64,000 nucleotides of DNA from an uncultured Oscillospiraceae bacterium (GTDB taxonomy: Bacteria > Bacillota > Clostridia > Oscillospirales > Oscillospiraceae): positions 99,834 through 163,833 of the forward strand of contig CAJTPV010000002.1 in assembly GCA_910578505.1 (NCBI GenBank). Direction: 5' to 3'. A program made the position numbers and the translations under genes. Shown in pieces: positions 26,319 through 34,954 of this stretch. Below the pieces are notes generated by a model. The model was not told the DNA's origin, did no database searches, and saw nothing but the letters and a program-made list of their open reading frames with translations. The first letter of the stretch is position 1, and each line of letters begins with the position of its first letter.

Positions 26319-26348
26319 AAGGGGAGAGGCCCAGGCCTCTCCCCTTCT
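26319..26348 (+). terminator. Intrinsic terminator
   Basis: Arms AAGGGGAGAGGCC and GGCCTCTCCCCTT with a short CA loop, followed by CTCG. The stem is strong and sits right after the small gene. Confidence 0.7.
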
Positions 26349-26392
26349 CGTATGCCGCAGCCGTTTCCCGCGCCGGGCGGAAAAAGAGTGTA

Positions 26393-26422
26393 TTGACTTG
26401 CGTCCGGCGGCGATGGTACAAT
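26393..26422 (+). promoter_or_regulatory. Promoter of glpK
   Basis: TTGACT (26393-26398), an 18-nt spacer and TACAAT (26417-26422), 31 nt before the glpK start. Confidence 0.7.
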
Positions 26423-26453
26423 ATGGGAAAAATACACAAAGGAGCGTCACGCC

Positions 26454-27938
26454 ATGGGAAAGTATATCCTCGCCCTGGACCAGGGGACCACCAGCTCCCG
26501 GGTCATCCTCTTCGACCGTGAGCAGACCATCCGCGCCATCAGCCAGAAGGAATTTACCCAGCTCTACCCCCGTGAGGGCTGGGTGGAGCATGACGCCATG
26601 GAGATCTGGTCCTCCCAGTACGCCGTCATGATGGAGGTCATCGCCAAGACCGGCGTGGACCCGAAGGAGATCGCCGCCATCGGCATCACCAACCAGCGGG
26701 AAACCACCGTCCTCTGGGACAAGGCCACCGGGCGTCCCATCTATAACGCCATTGTCTGGCAGTGCCGCCGCACGGCGGGTATGGTGGACCAGCTGGTATC
26801 CGACGGCCTCTCCCAGCATATCCGGGAGACCACCGGTCTGGTCCCGGACGCCTACTTCTCCGCCACCAAGATCAAATGGATCCTGGACCATGTGGAGGGG
26901 GCCAGGGAGAAGGCGCGGCGGGGCGAAGTCCTCTTCGGCACCGTGGACACCTGGCTGGTGTGGAAGCTCACCGGCGGCGCGGTCCACGCAACCGACTACA
27001 CCAACGCCTCCCGCACCATGCTCTACGACATCCACCGGCTGGACTGGGACGACACCCTGCTGAAGGCCCTGGACATCCCGCGGGCTATGCTGCCCCAGGT
27101 CCTGCCCTCCAGCGGCATCTACGGCTATACGGCCATCCAGGGCGTGCAGGTGCCCATCGCCGGGATCGCCGGCGACCAGCAGGCGGCGCTCTTCGGCCAG
27201 GCCTGCTTCTCCCCTGGGGACGCCAAGAACACCTACGGCACCGGCTGCTTCCTGCTGATGAACACCGGCGAAACGCCCTGCCGCAGCCGCAGCGGCCTGC
27301 TGACCACCATCGCCGCCGGCCTGGACCGGCATGTACAGTACGCCCTGGAGGGCTCCGTGTTCGTGGGCGGCGCGGTGATCCAGTGGCTGCGGGACGAGCT
27401 GCGCTTCTTCCCGGACAGCGGCGACGCGGAGTATTACGCCCAGAAGGTCCCCGACAACGGCGGCGTGTACCTGGTGCCCGCCTTCACCGGCCTGGGCGCG
27501 CCCTACTGGGATATGTACGCCCGGGGGGCCATTGTGGGCATCACCCGGGGGACCAAGCGGGAGCACATCATCCGGGCTGCCCAGGAGTCCATTGCCTACC
27601 AGGTGGCGGACCTGGTCAGCGCCATGGAGGCGGACACCGGCCTGCCCCTCAACTCCCTGAAGGCCGACGGCGGCGCCAGCCGGGACCAGTTCCTGATGCA
27701 GTTCCAGGCGGATGTGATTGATCGCGAGGTGCGCCGCCCCGCCGTCCGGGAGACCACGGCCCTGGGGGCGGCGGATTTGGCCGGGCTGGCCGTGGGGATG
27801 TGGCGGGACCAGGAGGAGCTCCGGCAGCTGTGGCACCGCGGCGCCTCCTTCCAGCCGGATATGGCGGCGGACAGGCGGGACAGGCTGATGGCGGATTGGC
27901 ACAGGGCCGTGGACCGCAGCCGGGACTGGGCCAGATAA
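26454..27938 (+). CDS. glpK: Glycerol kinase
   Basis: 494 residues. Phosphorylates glycerol to glycerol-3-phosphate. The N-terminus [18 protein letters not shown] is the FGGY phosphate loop of GlpK, and the family segment [20 protein letters not shown] is intact. The C-terminal FGGY signature region runs [21 protein letters not shown]. It stands as a single transcription unit with its own promoter and an AAAGGAGCG ribosome site; no glpF or glpD is next to it. Confidence 0.97.
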   Translation: MGKYILALDQGTTSSRVILFDREQTIRAISQKEFTQLYPREGWVEHDAMEIWSSQYAVMMEVIAKTGVDPKEIAAIGITNQRETTVLWDKATGRPIYNAIVWQCRRTAGMVDQLVSDGLSQHIRETTGLVPDAYFSATKIKWILDHVEGAREKARRGEVLFGTVDTWLVWKLTGGAVHATDYTNASRTMLYDIHRLDWDDTLLKALDIPRAMLPQVLPSSGIYGYTAIQGVQVPIAGIAGDQQAALFGQACFSPGDAKNTYGTGCFLLMNTGETPCRSRSGLLTTIAAGLDRHVQYALEGSVFVGGAVIQWLRDELRFFPDSGDAEYYAQKVPDNGGVYLVPAFTGLGAPYWDMYARGAIVGITRGTKREHIIRAAQESIAYQVADLVSAMEADTGLPLNSLKADGGASRDQFLMQFQADVIDREVRRPAVRETTALGAADLAGLAVGMWRDQEELRQLWHRGASFQPDMAADRRDRLMADWHRAVDRSRDWAR

Positions 27939-28001
27939 CGGCAGAATGCACAAAGCGGGGGGAAACACGGGAAAAATGCAAAAAATGACCGGCAGCCGTG
28001 A

Positions 28002-28030
28002 TTGACAATTGATTGACAATGTAGTAAAAT
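28002..28030 (+). promoter_or_regulatory. rex promoter with overlapping imperfect palindrome
   Basis: TTGACA (28002-28007), 17 nt, TAAAAT (28025-28030). The -35 and spacer hold ATTGACAAT-TG-ATTGACAAT (28001-28020), which is both a direct repeat and a 16-of-20 imperfect palindrome with TTG...CAA ends. It resembles a Rex operator, which would mean autoregulation by NADH/NAD. Confidence 0.6.
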
Positions 28031-28065
28031 GAGCGAAAGAGTAGGATGGGAGGCTACAGGGACGT

Positions 28066-28698
28066 ATGAAAAAACAAAATGTATCCGACGCCGTCATTCG
28101 CCGCCTTCCCCGCTATTACCGCTACTTGGATGACCTGCATTTGAAGGGTACGATCCGCATTTCCTCCAGCACCCTTGGGGAAAAAATGGGCATCACGGCC
28201 TCCCAGATCCGCCAGGACCTGAGCTGCTTCGGCGAGTTCGGCCAGCAGGGATACGGGTATAATGTAGACGAGCTGCGCAGTGAGATCGGGCATATCCTGG
28301 GGGTGAACAGCAGCCACAGCATTATTATTGTGGGCGTGGGCAATCTGGGCCACGCGCTGATGCAGAATTTCCGCTTTCGGGAGGCGGGCTTCCGGCTGCA
28401 GGCCGCCTTTGACATCTCCCCCGCCCTCATCGGCACCCAGGTGGCGGGGACGCCGATCCTGAACATGACGGAGCTGGAGCGGTTCGTCAGCGCCAACCGG
28501 CCGGACGTGGCGGTGCTGACCGTGCCCCACACGGTAGCCCAGAGCACGGCTGACCGGCTTATCGGCCTGGGCATCCGGGGGTTCTGGAACTTTACCAACG
28601 TGGAGCTGACCAGCGAGGCGCCCGACGTGCAGTTTGAGGACGTGCACTTTGCCGACAGCCTGCTGACCCTCAGCTATAAGATCACCTCCCGATCCTGA
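28066..28698 (+). CDS. rex: Redox-sensing transcriptional repressor Rex
   Basis: 210 residues, the normal length. The N-terminal winged helix (RLPRYYRYLDDLH, then SSTLGEKMGITASQIRQDLS) binds DNA. The C-terminal Rossmann domain (IIVGVGNLGHALMQNFRF) binds NADH and releases the repressor when NADH is high. It typically controls fermentative and electron-transfer genes. A possible operator lies over its own promoter. Confidence 0.97.
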   Translation: MKKQNVSDAVIRRLPRYYRYLDDLHLKGTIRISSSTLGEKMGITASQIRQDLSCFGEFGQQGYGYNVDELRSEIGHILGVNSSHSIIIVGVGNLGHALMQNFRFREAGFRLQAAFDISPALIGTQVAGTPILNMTELERFVSANRPDVAVLTVPHTVAQSTADRLIGLGIRGFWNFTNVELTSEAPDVQFEDVHFADSLLTLSYKITSRS

Positions 28699-28798
28699 CG
28701 GGATAAAAAAAGCGGCCCGCCGCGCACCACCGGCGGCCTCCTGCATATGATGAACTGAGGCGCGTGAGCGGCCCCACATCTCACAGGAGGTAAATTTT

Positions 28799-29074
28799 AT
28801 GTGGAACAATAACGGCTTTGGCGGCAGCTGCTGCTGGATCATCATCCTCATCATCCTGTGCTGCTGCTGCGGCGGCGGCAACAGCTGCGGCTGCGGCGGG
28901 AACATCTGCGGGTGCAGCTGCGGGAACAACAACAACTGCGGCGGGTGCTGCTGCTGCGGCGGCGGAAACAACAACTGCTGCTGCTGTGGCGGAAACAGCT
29001 GCGGCTGTAACTGCAACTGCAATTGCAGCAACAACTGCGGTCCCGTCTGCGGCTGCAGCGACAGCTGCTGCTGA
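28799..29074 (+). CDS. Very cysteine-rich small protein with a membrane segment, 91 aa
   Basis: About 30 of 91 residues are Cys; most of the rest are Gly and Asn. A hydrophobic stretch WIIILIIL (residues 13-20) runs into CCCC, then CxC, CCCC and CNCNCNC arrays follow. It has an excellent AGGAGG ribosome site (CACAGGAGGTAAATTTT before ATG) and a strong terminator, so it is expressed as a protein even though the DNA is repetitive. Possible roles are metal binding, a disulfide-linked coat or surface material. I cannot choose between them. It follows rex by 100 nt. Confidence 0.75.
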   Translation: MWNNNGFGGSCCWIIILIILCCCCGGGNSCGCGGNICGCSCGNNNNCGGCCCCGGGNNNCCCCGGNSCGCNCNCNCSNNCGPVCGCSDSCC

Positions 29075-29090
29075 CAAAGCACATACGCAG

Positions 29091-29118
29091 CCCCCGCGCC
29101 CCAGGGCGCGGGGGTTTT
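29091..29118 (+). terminator. Intrinsic terminator after the cysteine-rich gene
   Basis: CCCCCGCGCCC pairs with GGGCGCGGGGG across a CAG-containing loop, followed by TTTTCG. Confidence 0.85.
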
Positions 29119-29152
29119 CGTAAATCGGAAGACCATGCATCGGAAAAGGGCG

Positions 29153-29181
29153 TTGCGCGCCCGCCGGCAATCTGGTATAAT
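29153..29181 (+). promoter_or_regulatory. Promoter of the ThyX-like gene
   Basis: TTGCGC (29153-29158), a 17-nt spacer and TATAAT (29176-29181), 33 nt before the start codon. Confidence 0.7.
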
Positions 29182-29214
29182 AAACCCCACTTGTTTTTAC
29201 GGAGGAAAATTGCT

Positions 29215-30558
29215 ATGGAGAGAGAGCTTCATGCCGCCATCATCAGCTGGAACGGGAAAAATGAGGAGGTCTGCGCCAGCGCCGCCCGGATCTCCACCAC
29301 CCCCGGCAACGCCCTGGAGATTTTCGGCGCAGCCCAGGACAACCCCCAGAACCGGCCCCTGATCGGAAAGGTCCTGCAGTCCGGCCACAAGTCCGTCATC
29401 GAACACGCCGTCTTCACCCTGGCCCTGCGGGACGTGTCGGTGTATGTGGAGCAGTTCCTCATCGAGTGCCGCCTGGCGTCTTTTACGGTGAAGTCCCGGC
29501 GCTATGTGGACTTCGGCAGTCTGGGCTACCATGTGCCGCCGGAGCTGACGGGGGAGGCCCTGTCCCGCTACCGGGGCTACATGGACCTGCTGTTCGGGGC
29601 GTACCGGGAGCTGCTGGCGGGGGGCGTGCCCAAGGAGGACGCCCGGTTCCTGCTGCCCTACTCCTTCCACAGCAATTTTTACTGCACCGTCAATGCCCGC
29701 CAGCTGGGCCGGATCATCAGCGAGATCCGCTGCGGCCGGGGGCGGGGCGTCCTGGAGCTGCAGCGGCTGGCGGACGAGATCACCGCGCAGCTGGAGGAGC
29801 TGTTCCCCGCCCTGCTGCCGGAGCTGACACATCCCGACGGGGAGGCGCCTGCGCCGGCTCCCTGCCGGGTCAGTCCCGACCCGGCCTTCGTCCCCCAGAA
29901 GGAGGCGGGGGCGGTGGCGCTGCTGGGCGGTCCGGCGGACCCCGCGGCCCTGCTGGCCGCCGCCTGTCGCGCGGCCAGTCCGGCGGCGGATCCCTCCCTG
30001 GATTGGGACGCGCTGCTGCGCTCCGACCGGCCCCGCGAGCTGGAGCAGCTGGCCTACACCTTCCGCGTCTCCGACCTGACCCTGTCCGGCATCACCCATC
30101 TGGTCCGCCACCGGATGCAGTCCGTCATCATCCCCCCCATCGAGAGCGTCGACCACAGCCGGTACATCGTCCCGGACACCGTGGCCGCGCAGCCGGCGCT
30201 GCTGGAGCGGTACAAGCAGGTCCTGACAGAGGCCAACCGGCTGGCCGGCCAGATGGCGGAGGACCCGGCTCTGCGGCCATACCACTGCTATTTCGCCCTC
30301 AGCGGCAACCTGATGGACGTCATGACCACCATGAACGCCAGGGAAATCAAGCACTTCATCCAGCTGCGCGCCTGCAGCCGGGCCCAGTGGGAGATCCGCG
30401 CCGTTGCCATTGCGCTGCTGCGCCAGCTGCGGCAGAGCTTTCCGGAGCTGTTCGGGCAATTTGGCCCCAGCTGCTTCCTGACGGGCCGCTGCCCGGAGGG
30501 GCGGTTCTCCTGCGGCAAAATGGAGGAGATGACCCGGATGTTTCGAGATTTACCATAA
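29215..30558 (+). CDS. Two-domain ThyX-like flavin-dependent thymidylate synthase
   Basis: 447 residues from the ATG at 29215 (GGAGGAAAA upstream); longer in-frame starts run through the terminator and are rejected. Residues about 1-210 and 230-447 each resemble one ThyX subunit. The N-terminal copy has GHKSVIEHAVFTLAL and ECRLASFTVKSRRYV, where the RHR of the ThyX motif is lost. The C-terminal copy keeps RHRMQSVII and DHSRY. ThyX normally methylates dUMP with methylenetetrahydrofolate and FAD as a tetramer of about 220-residue subunits. The duplication suggests a pseudo-dimer with one altered site. Confidence 0.85.
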   Translation: MERELHAAIISWNGKNEEVCASAARISTTPGNALEIFGAAQDNPQNRPLIGKVLQSGHKSVIEHAVFTLALRDVSVYVEQFLIECRLASFTVKSRRYVDFGSLGYHVPPELTGEALSRYRGYMDLLFGAYRELLAGGVPKEDARFLLPYSFHSNFYCTVNARQLGRIISEIRCGRGRGVLELQRLADEITAQLEELFPALLPELTHPDGEAPAPAPCRVSPDPAFVPQKEAGAVALLGGPADPAALLAAACRAASPAADPSLDWDALLRSDRPRELEQLAYTFRVSDLTLSGITHLVRHRMQSVIIPPIESVDHSRYIVPDTVAAQPALLERYKQVLTEANRLAGQMAEDPALRPYHCYFALSGNLMDVMTTMNAREIKHFIQLRACSRAQWEIRAVAIALLRQLRQSFPELFGQFGPSCFLTGRCPEGRFSCGKMEEMTRMFRDLP

Positions 30559-30563
30559 AAGAG

Positions 30564-30607
30564 AACAGCGCGAAGACGGTCACTCAATCCGTCTCCGCGC
30601 TGTTTTC
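30564..30607. terminator. Bidirectional terminator between thyX-like and anti-sigma genes
   Basis: Arms AACAGCGCG..GACGG (30564-30579) and CCGTC..CGCGCTGTT (30589-30604), with TTTTCC on the right and a T-rich minus-strand exit (TCTCTTTTATGG). The right arm overlaps the last codons of the convergent anti-sigma gene. Confidence 0.75.
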
Positions 30608-31606
30608 CGCGATCAAAAGGAATTGTCCGGCGTCCTCATCGCCCGGCTGCTCCGTGAAATCCTCCCCGGCTGCCTCCAGGATCTCCAGCAGCTGGGCGTA
30701 CTCCCCGGCGGTCAGGGCATAGCGCTCACCCGCCATCCAGGTCAGGCCCAGCGACTCCTCCACCCAGGCCGCCGCCGCCGGACTGGCCGTCAGAATGGTG
30801 CAGGGCGCTTTTGCGGCCTCCGGCACGGCGGCCAGCAGCCCGCCGCCCAGGGAAGCGGTCTCCGGCACAGCGGCCAGCGCCTCGTCATCCAGGGAAGCCA
30901 TCTCCGGCGTGTCTGCCGCCGGGGCGGACTGCAGCCCGCTGTCCCCGGCGGTCCACTGCTCCGGAGACGCCCGCTTTCCCTCCGCCGGCGCCCCCGCCGC
31001 CGTCTGGGGCGCGTCGTTCAGCAGGGGCGCGATCTCCGAAGCCGCGGCGGAGCCGGCTTCCCCGCTCGCGTCCGCCGGCCCGCTGTCCAGCACTGCCGCA
31101 GGCGCGGGGGCCTCCTTCTTCAGCCCATCGTCCCTCTCCGGCGCGGCCTCCGGAACAGCGGCGTCCATACCGCTCTCCTCCTCCGCAGCCTCCGCGGCGC
31201 GGTCTGCACACGCGAAGTCCTCCGCCTGGACTGCAGGGCGGTCCGCGGCCCCGGTGGCCACATCGACCTGCCGGGTCCCCGCCCCGCCCCGCCACAGGGC
31301 CAGCGCCGCAAGGGCGCAGCAGGCGGCCAGCGCGGCCCACCGCTGCCAGCGGACAGCCGTTTGTTTCCGTTTTTCCTGGGGCGTGAACCGCACCCGCGCC
31401 ATCACGTCCGCGGCGAAATCCTCCGGCGGACAGATGGCCTCCGCGTCGGCCAGCAGGGCGTCGTGCAACGCGATCTGCTGGTCAAAATACCCCTGGCAGG
31501 CCGGGCACGCCGCCATATGCTCCATCAGCGCCGCCCGGTCCCTCTCCGCCAAAGCGCCGTCAATGAAGGCGCTGATCATGTCCTCATATTCTCCGCATGT
31601 TCTCAT
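30584..31606 (-). CDS. Zinc-finger anti-sigma factor with long extracytoplasmic domain
   Basis: 340 residues. The N-terminal zf-HC2 domain has HMAACPACQGYF (HxxxCxxC) at about residues 29-40, which holds the sigma factor. One membrane helix lies near residues 88-103 (WAALAACCALAALALW). The outer part is Ala/Glu/Pro-rich and poorly conserved until a short C-terminal domain (WVEESLGLTWMAGERYAL). It overlaps the ECF sigma start by 4 nt, the usual coupling of a sigma/anti-sigma pair. The signal it senses is unknown. Confidence 0.85.
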   Translation of the reverse strand: MRTCGEYEDMISAFIDGALAERDRAALMEHMAACPACQGYFDQQIALHDALLADAEAICPPEDFAADVMARVRFTPQEKRKQTAVRWQRWAALAACCALAALALWRGGAGTRQVDVATGAADRPAVQAEDFACADRAAEAAEEESGMDAAVPEAAPERDDGLKKEAPAPAAVLDSGPADASGEAGSAAASEIAPLLNDAPQTAAGAPAEGKRASPEQWTAGDSGLQSAPAADTPEMASLDDEALAAVPETASLGGGLLAAVPEAAKAPCTILTASPAAAAWVEESLGLTWMAGERYALTAGEYAQLLEILEAAGEDFTEQPGDEDAGQFLLIAENSAETD

Positions 31607-32202
31607 GACCGCCCCTCCTTTTCTGTCTGTTTAGACGGGAGATAGCCGGATAAGTTCCCTCTTTCCAGCAGAATTTTTCGCAGCGCCCGGCGGGCTCTGG
31701 AAATCCGGGACTTGACGGTGCCCAGATCCACCTCCAGCGCCTGGGCGATCTCGTCATAACTCAGCTCCTGATACTCCCGCATCAGGAGAATTTGCCGGTG
31801 GTCCTCGCTGAGCTGCCGCAGGCCGTCGGCCACGGCTTTCTGCAGCTCCGTGCTCTCCGCCGCCTCCTGGGGCCCCGGCTGCCCGTCCGGCACGTCCAGC
31901 GGCAGGTCCCCGGCGTCCAGGGACGCCTCCTCCCGCTGCCGCCGGCTCCTGCGCAGCTGGTCAATGGCCGCGTTGGACGTCAGGCGGTAGAGCCAGGTGG
32001 AAAACCCCGCCTCTCCCCGGAAGGAGGGCAGGCCCCGCCAGGCGGATAAAAACGCCTCCTGGGCCGCGTCGGCGGCGTCCTCGCTGCTGCCGCACATCCG
32101 CAGGGCCAGGGCGTATACTTTTTTTTCATGCAGCCGCACCAGCTCCTCAAAGGCAAGGGTGTTGCCCTTGGCCGCGGCCCGGACCAGTTCCTCAACTGTC
32201 AT
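31603..32202 (-). CDS. ECF RNA polymerase sigma factor
   Basis: 199 residues. Region 2 contains [20 protein letters not shown] and [18 protein letters not shown]; region 4 contains [20 protein letters not shown] then [15 protein letters not shown]. Directs RNA polymerase to stress- or envelope-related promoters and is held by the anti-sigma gene downstream. It begins inside the end of dusB (11-nt overlap), so it is transcribed with that gene. Confidence 0.93.
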   Translation of the reverse strand: MTVEELVRAAAKGNTLAFEELVRLHEKKVYALALRMCGSSEDAADAAQEAFLSAWRGLPSFRGEAGFSTWLYRLTSNAAIDQLRRSRRQREEASLDAGDLPLDVPDGQPGPQEAAESTELQKAVADGLRQLSEDHRQILLMREYQELSYDEIAQALEVDLGTVKSRISRARRALRKILLERGNLSGYLPSKQTEKEGRS

Positions 32203-33166
32203 GCAGATCCCTCTTGATTCCTTCCGTCACCCGATAAACATCCTCCAGCGTCTCCATGCGGACGATCTGTTCCTTGTAGTAGGACGCATGGGGCACGCCC
32301 TTGAGATACCAGGCGTAGTGCCGCCGGGCGGTGAGCACCGCCACCCGCTCGCAGCCGTAGGCCGCCGCCAGCTCGATCTGCCGCACCGCCGTATCGCACC
32401 GCTCCGCCAGGGGGGGCCGGTCCGGGACGGGCTCCCCATCCAGCGCCGCCGCGGCCTGCTGGAACAGCCAGGGGTTGCCGAAGCAGCCCCGACCGATCAT
32501 GGCCATGTCCGCGCCGGTCTGCTTCAAAATCCGCACCGCGTCCTGGGGGGAGAACACGTCCCCGTTGGCGATGACCGGGATGGACACCGCCTCCTTCACC
32601 TCCCGGATGGTGGACCAGTCGGCGGCTCCGCCGTACATCTGCACCCGTGTCCGGCCATGGATGGTCACGGCGGATACCCCCGCCTGCTCCAGCATCCGGC
32701 TCAGCTCCACCGCGTTGATACTGCCCCTGTCCCAGCCCCGGCGCATCTTCACCGTCACAGGCACCGGGGACGCCTTCACCACGGCCTCCGCCAGCCGGGC
32801 GGCCTTTTCCGGGTCCCGCATCAGCGCCGCGCCGTCGCCGCTGGAGACCACCTTGCCCACCGGGCAGCCCATATTGATGTCCAGCAGGTCCGCGCCGCTG
32901 GCCTCGATGGCAATCTGAGCCGCTTCTGCCATGCAGGCGATGTCGCTGCCGAAGATCTGGGCCGCGAAGGGCGTTTCCCCCGGAAAGGGCCGGAGGAGCT
33001 GACGGCTTTTTTTGTCCTGGTAGCACAGGGCCTTGGCGCTGACCAGCTCCGTGCAGGTCAGCCCCGCCCCCAGGCCGGCGCAGAGCTGGCGGAAGGCGGC
33101 GTCCGTCACCCCCGCCATAGGGGCCAGGGCCAGCCGGGATGAAATTTCAACCTGTCCAATCCGCAT
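32192..33166 (-). CDS. dusB: tRNA-dihydrouridine synthase
   Basis: 324 residues from the ATG at 33166, which has AAAAGGAGA upstream; a longer in-frame start at 33226 has none. FMN-dependent reduction of uridines in tRNA. Family features: [15 protein letters not shown] at the N-terminus, the [17 protein letters not shown] active-site segment with its cysteine, and [12 protein letters not shown] in the phosphate-binding region. First gene of an operon with the ECF sigma/anti-sigma pair, an arrangement without an obvious functional reason. Confidence 0.95.
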   Translation of the reverse strand: MRIGQVEISSRLALAPMAGVTDAAFRQLCAGLGAGLTCTELVSAKALCYQDKKSRQLLRPFPGETPFAAQIFGSDIACMAEAAQIAIEASGADLLDINMGCPVGKVVSSGDGAALMRDPEKAARLAEAVVKASPVPVTVKMRRGWDRGSINAVELSRMLEQAGVSAVTIHGRTRVQMYGGAADWSTIREVKEAVSIPVIANGDVFSPQDAVRILKQTGADMAMIGRGCFGNPWLFQQAAAALDGEPVPDRPPLAERCDTAVRQIELAAAYGCERVAVLTARRHYAWYLKGVPHASYYKEQIVRMETLEDVYRVTEGIKRDLHDS

Positions 33167-33223
33167 GGATGGTCTCCTTTTAGGTGAGATTGGAGATGGG
33201 CGGAGCGCAAAAAAAGTTTCGCT

Positions 33224-33290
33224 CAAGCCTTTTCAAAGGCTTGCGGGGTCCAGGGGCAGGGCCCCTGGTCGTGCCCGCAGGCACGAAATC
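33224..33290. repeat. Triple-hairpin intergenic repeat, copy 2
   Basis: Three adjacent hairpins: CAAGCC/GGCTTG around TTTTCAAA, CCAGGGGC/GCCCCTGG, and CGTGCC/GGCACG. It shares its order and core with the copy at 6986-7050. It sits in the leader of dusB, between the promoter at 33403-33431 and the gene. The surrounding 33290-33400 has no gene, only a TTGGCCGCGGCCA-type dyad. Confidence 0.7.
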
Positions 33291-33402
33291 CCTGGCCGCG
33301 GCTCCGCCATCTCTCCCAAAATCAATTGGCCGCGGCCACAGCGCATTTGCCGCAAAGCGGCAAACAGCCCATCCGATTCTGCTTTTGATTCGTATCGGAG
33401 GT

Positions 33403-33431
33403 AGTATAGCACAGATTCCACCGGAAAACAA
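33403..33431 (-). promoter_or_regulatory. Promoter of the dusB / sigma / anti-sigma operon
   Basis: On the minus strand TTGTTT (33426-33431), 17 nt, TATACT (33403-33408). The resulting leader of about 230 nt includes the triple-hairpin repeat. Confidence 0.55.
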
Positions 33432-33457
33432 CCAGAATTGCTCCGGATTTCCACCTC

Positions 33458-34546
33458 CTACAGGACAAGCCGCCTGCAGGACTGCCGCTCCACCAGCTCC
33501 CATGGAACCTGGACGCTCTGACAGTATTCTCCATGCAGCAGCCTGAGCATCATCTGGGCCGCCGTGCGGCCCGTGTTCTCCCCGCCGTGGGACAGGGACG
33601 TGATGGGCACCGGGGCCAGCTCGCTGTAGTTGCTGTTGTCAAAGCTCACCAGCGCCACGTCAGCCGGCACGGACAGGCCCCGCCTGTGGAGCTGCTGCTC
33701 CAGAAAGTAGGCGATCTCGTCGTTGTAGCAGACGAAGGCGTCCACGTTCTCCAGCACGCCGTCCAAAAAGGTCCGGATGGGGGAGTCGTCCCCGGCCAGC
33801 AGGGCGTTTTTTGTCTCCGTGTTGAACCAGAACACGTTCTGGTCCGTCAGCGCCAGGCCCCGCTCCCGCAGCCCGGCGGCGTACCCGGCGTAGCGCCCGT
33901 GGCCCTGGATGTCGTCGGACTTGAACACGCCGCCGATGCGGGTGCAGCCCCGGTCCGCCAGATAGCGGGAGAGCAGCAGACCCCCGTCGTAGTTGGCGTC
34001 CAGCACGTAGTGGGATTCCGGCAGGTCGGGGTAGTAGCCGTGGATGAACACCAGGGGCGTGCTGCCGCCCATCAGCTGGCGGTACAGGTCCAGGTTGGGG
34101 TTGGGCAGGGCGCTTTTCGTGGCCTCCACCAGAATGCCGTCCACGGGCTGCTCCAGAAGGCGCATGAGGATCTTCCGCTCGTTGGACACCCGGTTCTGGG
34201 TGGCGAAGATGGAGGAGGTGCACTCCTGCCCGCTCAAAATCCCCTCGATCTCCCGCAGGATGCTGGGGAAGACGTAGTTGCTGATGTAGGTGACGATCAC
34301 GGCGATATGGTAGTGGCAGACCGCGCCGCCGGGGGAGGCGCGGAGGATATGGGAGCCGCTGCCCCGCTTTGTCTCGATCAGCCCGTCCCGGGCCAGCAGG
34401 CTCAGGGCCTGCCGCACGGTCTGGCGGCTGACCTGGTACTCCTGGGCAATGGCGAACTCCGATGGCAGGACGGCGGCGCCGGCGTATTTCCCGGCCTGGA
34501 TGTGGGCCCGCAGCGCGTCGGCCACCGCCTGATATTTGGTAGGCAT
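33458..34546 (-). CDS. araR: AraR-type transcriptional repressor (GntR DNA-binding, LacI-like effector domain)
   Basis: 362 residues from the ATG at 34546, placed 5 nt after AGGAGG. Residues about 1-70 are a GntR winged helix (LPSEFAIAQEYQVSRQTVRQ). The rest is a LacI/ribose-binding-type sensor (YHIAVIVTYISNYVFPSIL at its start, LVFIHGYYPDLPESHYVLD, DVALVSFDNSNYSELAPVPI). This combination is AraR, which represses arabinose genes until L-arabinose binds. It is divergent from the sugar transport and araA genes, which fits. Confidence 0.93.
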   Translation of the reverse strand: MPTKYQAVADALRAHIQAGKYAGAAVLPSEFAIAQEYQVSRQTVRQALSLLARDGLIETKRGSGSHILRASPGGAVCHYHIAVIVTYISNYVFPSILREIEGILSGQECTSSIFATQNRVSNERKILMRLLEQPVDGILVEATKSALPNPNLDLYRQLMGGSTPLVFIHGYYPDLPESHYVLDANYDGGLLLSRYLADRGCTRIGGVFKSDDIQGHGRYAGYAAGLRERGLALTDQNVFWFNTETKNALLAGDDSPIRTFLDGVLENVDAFVCYNDEIAYFLEQQLHRRGLSVPADVALVSFDNSNYSELAPVPITSLSHGGENTGRTAAQMMLRLLHGEYCQSVQVPWELVERQSCRRLVL

Positions 34547-34699
34547 AGACACCTCCTGTTTCGTGGGTAGGTCATGTTGTACAGAAGTATACAGGATGAT
34601 CGGACAGGTTGCAAGGCTTTTCGCAAAAAAGTGGACAGATTTTCCGTGTTTTTCTGATTCATGGGATATTTGTGCAATTCGACGCGGAAAAAAGGAGAG

Positions 34700-34721
34700 A
34701 TTTGTCCATATACAGACAAAT
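34700..34721. promoter_or_regulatory. Candidate AraR operator
   Basis: Perfect inverted repeat ATTTGTC (34700-34706) and GACAAAT (34715-34721) with an 8-nt centre, close to the ATTTGTAC-type half sites of AraR. It lies between divergent araR and the transporter. Related half-sites (TTGTACAG near 34573, GTACAGAT near 34865) suggest more than one box. The rest of 34560-34870 is AT-rich with no gene. Confidence 0.6.
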
Positions 34722-34874
34722 TATATATAAATATATCTGTTGATTTTTCGATAAAACACTGTATATTTTGAACTTTTTATTGCCATTTTTAGAATATTGG
34801 CAATTAACAAGCAAAGAGAGAGGGGATTTGTATTGTTTATCCGCACAAAAAATCGGAAAAGTGCGTACAGATTA

Positions 34875-34903
34875 TTGACAAGGGCAACGAAAACATGTAT
34901 ACT
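34875..34903 (+). promoter_or_regulatory. Promoter of the arabinose transport operon
   Basis: TTGACA (34875-34880), a 17-nt spacer and TATACT (34898-34903), with a GTACAGAT half-site just upstream of the -35. A strong, probably AraR-controlled promoter. Confidence 0.85.
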
Positions 34904-34954
34904 AAGGTCAATCCCGAAAGGGACAAATCAAACGAATAGATTGGAGAAAACAAC

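Noticed and set aside
26271-28097. Minus-strand open frame of 608 codons
   Set aside because: Antisense to glpK and crosses the glpK and rex promoters; no protein features.
28851-29190. Ser/Arg- or Gln/Leu-rich frames opposite the cysteine-rich gene
   Set aside because: They come from reading the TGC/GGC repeats in other frames. Only the plus-strand Cys-rich frame has a ribosome site and terminator.
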